Source of the DNA: Oscillatoria nigro-viridis PCC 7112
Lineage (GTDB): Bacteria; Cyanobacteriota; Cyanobacteriia; Cyanobacteriales; Microcoleaceae
Direction of reading: 5' to 3'
Assembly (NCBI RefSeq): GCF_000317475.1
Contig: NC_019729.1
Location: forward strand, 5,966,501 to 6,030,500
DNA: 64,000 nt
Shown here one piece after another: positions 61,599-64,000 of this stretch (positions are counted from its first letter, which is position 1; the number at the start of each line of letters is the position of its first letter). The notes beneath the pieces are model-generated. The model searched no databases. It worked only from the letters and a program-made list of their open reading frames with translations, and had not been told where the DNA came from. Both the position numbers and the translations under genes were made by a program.

Positions 61599-63227
61599 AT
61601 GAAATTTAAACCTCTCTACTACTGGAACAATCAAACAGGATTGCGTCAAGTTACAATCCTAGCCACCATCTTTTTTATATTAGTTTTAAGTTTTAGCATA
61701 ATCCGCTACGAAAGCTTCTTAGCCACCTACGATCACGGTTTATTTAACCAAGTATTTTGGAATAGCATACACGGCAGATTTTTTCAAAGTTCAATGTCTT
61801 CAGCCGCCTCCAGCGCCTCGCTGATAGACAGACAACTTTCCTACCCATTTTATATCCATTTAGGCCAACACTTCGTCATCGATTTTCTAATTTGGATGCC
61901 GATTTATGCATTATTTCCATCTCCCATTACCCTGATAGTTTTGCAAGTTGCTTTAATTGCAGCCGCCGGAATAGTGCTGTATTTCTTAGCAAGACACTAT
62001 CTATCTGTTCCCCTGTCGGTAATGATAGTAGCCAGCTATTACGGAGCAAATGGTGTCATCGGCCCGACGCTGGGAAATTTTTACGAACACTGCCAAATTC
62101 CTCTATTTATATTTAGCTTGCTCCTAGCATTAGAAAAGCAGCGCTGGTCGCTATTTTGGCTGTTCGCAGTTTTAACATTAGGCACTCGCGAAGATGCTGG
62201 AATTAGCTTGTTTGGCATCGGAGCCTATTTAATTGTCAGTCGGCGCTACCCCCGCGTCGGCATAGCTTTGTGCGCTCTCAGCTTTAGCTACGTGGTGTTC
62301 GTAACTAATAGAATCATGCCGATGTTTTCGGCTGACAATTCCCGCTTGTACTTGGCTAATTATTTTAGGCAATTTGTTAAAACCGAGAACCCGTCAACAC
62401 TAGAACTGCTTTGGGCGATTATCAGTCAACCTCAGCTCATAATTGAAGTATTTTTTAAAGATGCAAGTAAGCGAATTTTATATCTTTTAGGTCATTGGTT
62501 GCCGCTAGCATTTGTACCTGCGATCGCTCCTAGCGCCTGGTTAATGACTGTTTTTCCTTTACTGGTTCTGTTGCTGCAAGTTGTTAATCAGGCTGCTACT
62601 TCTATCAACACCCGCTACACATTTTCTGTAATTCCGGGGTTATTTTACGGTACAATCCTGTGGTGGTCGCAACATCAACATAAATTCAAACCCAGGTTCC
62701 ACCGCTTCTGGATTGGGTGTATCGGTATGTCAATACTGCTTACGTACACTTCCAATCCGAATCGAGCTTTGTATTTCATCTCTCCTTATTCTTTTCAACC
62801 TTGGGTTTATCAATCTTTGCCGGCTCAACTAGGACACGCAGCTAATGTCAAAAAAGTCTTAAGTTTGATTCCCCAAGATGCTAGCGTTTCTACCAGCGGT
62901 TATATCGTTTCCCACCTTTCGGGCCGCCGGAACATCATCCGTTTAGAAGTGATGCAGATGAAAGACGAAGAGGGAAAAGTAGTCGATGTCGATTATGCGG
63001 TGTTAGATTTGTGGCAGTTGCAGCAAAACAATTTAAAAGTTCCCGTTGACAGAGGTAGAGTTCGGGCGGGAGTGCGTTTTACCGATGAAGCTCTACGGCG
63101 AGGTTTGTACGGAATTGCTGAAGTATTGGACGGAGTTGTTTTAGTTCAAAAAGGCATAACTTCTAAGCCGGAAGTTTTGTCGGCTTGGTCGAAATTGCGG
63201 CAAGAAATCGAACCGTTGATGAAATAG
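61599..63227 (+). CDS. DUF2079 membrane protein
   Basis: This 542-aa protein has about nine TM segments and a soluble C-terminal part. YESFLATYDHGLFNQVFWNS and GQHFVIDFLIWMPIYALFPS match the DUF2079 family, thought to be GT-C-like membrane enzymes that use polyprenyl-linked sugars. It probably works with the GT2 and deacetylase of the same operon on an envelope glycan. The substrate is unknown. Confidence 0.88.
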   Translation: MKFKPLYYWNNQTGLRQVTILATIFFILVLSFSIIRYESFLATYDHGLFNQVFWNSIHGRFFQSSMSSAASSASLIDRQLSYPFYIHLGQHFVIDFLIWMPIYALFPSPITLIVLQVALIAAAGIVLYFLARHYLSVPLSVMIVASYYGANGVIGPTLGNFYEHCQIPLFIFSLLLALEKQRWSLFWLFAVLTLGTREDAGISLFGIGAYLIVSRRYPRVGIALCALSFSYVVFVTNRIMPMFSADNSRLYLANYFRQFVKTENPSTLELLWAIISQPQLIIEVFFKDASKRILYLLGHWLPLAFVPAIAPSAWLMTVFPLLVLLLQVVNQAATSINTRYTFSVIPGLFYGTILWWSQHQHKFKPRFHRFWIGCIGMSILLTYTSNPNRALYFISPYSFQPWVYQSLPAQLGHAANVKKVLSLIPQDASVSTSGYIVSHLSGRRNIIRLEVMQMKDEEGKVVDVDYAVLDLWQLQQNNLKVPVDRGRVRAGVRFTDEALRRGLYGIAEVLDGVVLVQKGITSKPEVLSAWSKLRQEIEPLMK

Positions 63228-63400
63228 TCGAAAGTCAAGGATAGAGTCGGGAGTTGCGATCGCCCCCAGAGAGTAAAACCAAGTAAAATTGCCAGTATGG
63301 GTCGATCGACCCCCGTTGCTAGACTATATTTGGATTCAAGGTTTGCTATACTCCAGAAATAGACACATATTAACCTTTGGAAAATCAATAGGCCGGAGCT

Positions 63401-64000
63401 ATGACATCCTATGCAACCTCTACAGCAAGAGCCGAGATGAGTGAGATCCGGCGCTTGAAAAACATACTGCCCCCAGAACTCCAAAGTTGGGTAACAGTAG
63501 AAAAAACAATAGAAGTTAATCCTACCCTGATCCGCAGCGAAGAAATAGGCAAAGACCAGGTAGAAATCCAAATAGACCTGATCCGCTGGGAACAGCTAGC
63601 AATGGATCAGCGCAACCTCCTATTTTGGCACGAAGTCGCCAGAATCCAAAACGACACCATCCCCAGAGACGGTTGGGAAATGGCAGCCCTCGCCATTGGT
63701 TTAGGCGGCGCCGTCGGCGAACTTTGGGTACAAGACGGTTTGCTGCTGTTACTAGCCCTATCCCTTTGCGGCGTCTCCGGCTGGAGACTTTACCAAAAAA
63801 ACAACGGAGAGAAAAGTTTAAAAGAAGCAGTAGACGCCGACGAAAAAGCCCTCGCCCTTGCCACCCGCTTCGGCTACACTCTCCCAAACGCCTACAAAAG
63901 CCTCGGCAGCGCCTTAAAAACCTTAATCGAGCAAACCTCCAAAAAACAGCAGCGGGCTAAATACGAAGCTCGTCTCCAGGCCCTCAAACGCAACGCAGCC
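63401..64000 (+). CDS. DUF3318 protein (partial, right edge)
   Basis: ATG 63401 starts MTSYATSTARAEMSEIRRLK, and 200 codons are visible. The sequence LWVQDGLLLLLALSLCGVSG includes two TM helices around residues 95-127 and matches the DUF3318 family of cyanobacteria. The C-terminus is outside the window. The function of the family is unknown. Confidence 0.85.
   Translation, partial: MTSYATSTARAEMSEIRRLKNILPPELQSWVTVEKTIEVNPTLIRSEEIGKDQVEIQIDLIRWEQLAMDQRNLLFWHEVARIQNDTIPRDGWEMAALAIGLGGAVGELWVQDGLLLLLALSLCGVSGWRLYQKNNGEKSLKEAVDADEKALALATRFGYTLPNAYKSLGSALKTLIEQTSKKQQRAKYEARLQALKRNAA

Overview
The window is a stretch of a filamentous, non-marine cyanobacterial chromosome. HIP1-type GCGATCGC octamers are common. 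The gene content includes chlL and chlN of light-independent protochlorophyllide reductase, the PSII S4-domain protein, DUF2079, DUF3318 and DUF5331 proteins and CHAT/TPR proteins. Intergenic DNA is full of heptanucleotide short tandem repeats and palindromic repeats. The overall style fits Oscillatoriales (Microcoleus/Oscillatoria-like), but no species can be named from the sequence alone.

Layout. 1-1.1 kb: edge of an ISKra4-type insertion sequence with a -1 frameshift transposase. 1.1-6.7 kb: inverted-repeat pairs, a TPR-CHAT protease-like protein with repeat-derived linker, and a coiled-coil/two-TM protein. 6.7-10.7 kb: PSII S4 protein, a type II restriction-modification pair (SPPY methyltransferase and XhoI/PaeR7I-type nuclease, 4-bp overlap), a Uma2 nuclease and a glycine-zipper protein. 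11-13.7 kb: serA and prmA. 13.7-23.3 kb: three pentapeptide-repeat genes interleaved with one full, one truncated and one vestigial copy of a DNA/RNA non-specific endonuclease C-terminus, the mark of repeated tandem duplication; the full gene is interrupted at a C9 run. 23.5-27.7 kb: membrane protein, thioredoxin, fabG, an 8 x 24-bp tandem array, HD protein, Nudix protein and a 2Fe-2S adenylate/guanylate cyclase. 27.8-29.2 kb: TnpB-only IS element. 29.8-37 kb: lipid-related genes (CFA-like methyltransferase, lipoxygenase, fatty acid desaturase) with two unknown or extracellular-type proteins between. 37.3-39 kb: a ProA-like protein lacking the catalytic Cys and a partner membrane protein. 39.2-42.2 kb: tRNA-Gly, a 46-aa membrane peptide, an ABC exporter, tRNA-Tyr and tRNA-Thr. 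42.5-47.4 kb: PhoD-like phosphatase and a CBS-domain histidine kinase. 48.4-52.6 kb: chlL, DUF5331 and chlN. 52.6-55.3 kb: hicAB, a TPR-fused retron-type reverse transcriptase and a promoter with three stem-loops. 55.5-64 kb: unknown membrane proteins, a DUF5009-type acyltransferase-like protein, and an envelope-sugar cluster (two NodB deacetylases, a frameshifted GT2, DUF2079), then a partial DUF3318 gene.

How the genes work together. chlL and chlN encode two of the three subunits of the dark-operative protochlorophyllide reductase (chlB is not here). GT2, deacetylase and DUF2079 form a tightly packed operon for modifying a lipid-linked or surface sugar. The CFA-like methyltransferase, lipoxygenase and desaturase suggest fatty-acid/oxylipin metabolism but are not a proven operon. 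The best candidate for an undescribed system is at 52.6-55.3 kb: a reverse transcriptase with retron hallmarks (NAxxH, QGAPTSP, YADD, VTG), an N-terminal TPR and a C-terminal helical domain, directly behind a HicAB toxin-antitoxin pair and followed by a structured, promoter-driven RNA candidate. Single-base homopolymer frameshifts recur (T9 in the transposase, C9 in the large nuclease, A10 in the glycosyltransferase).
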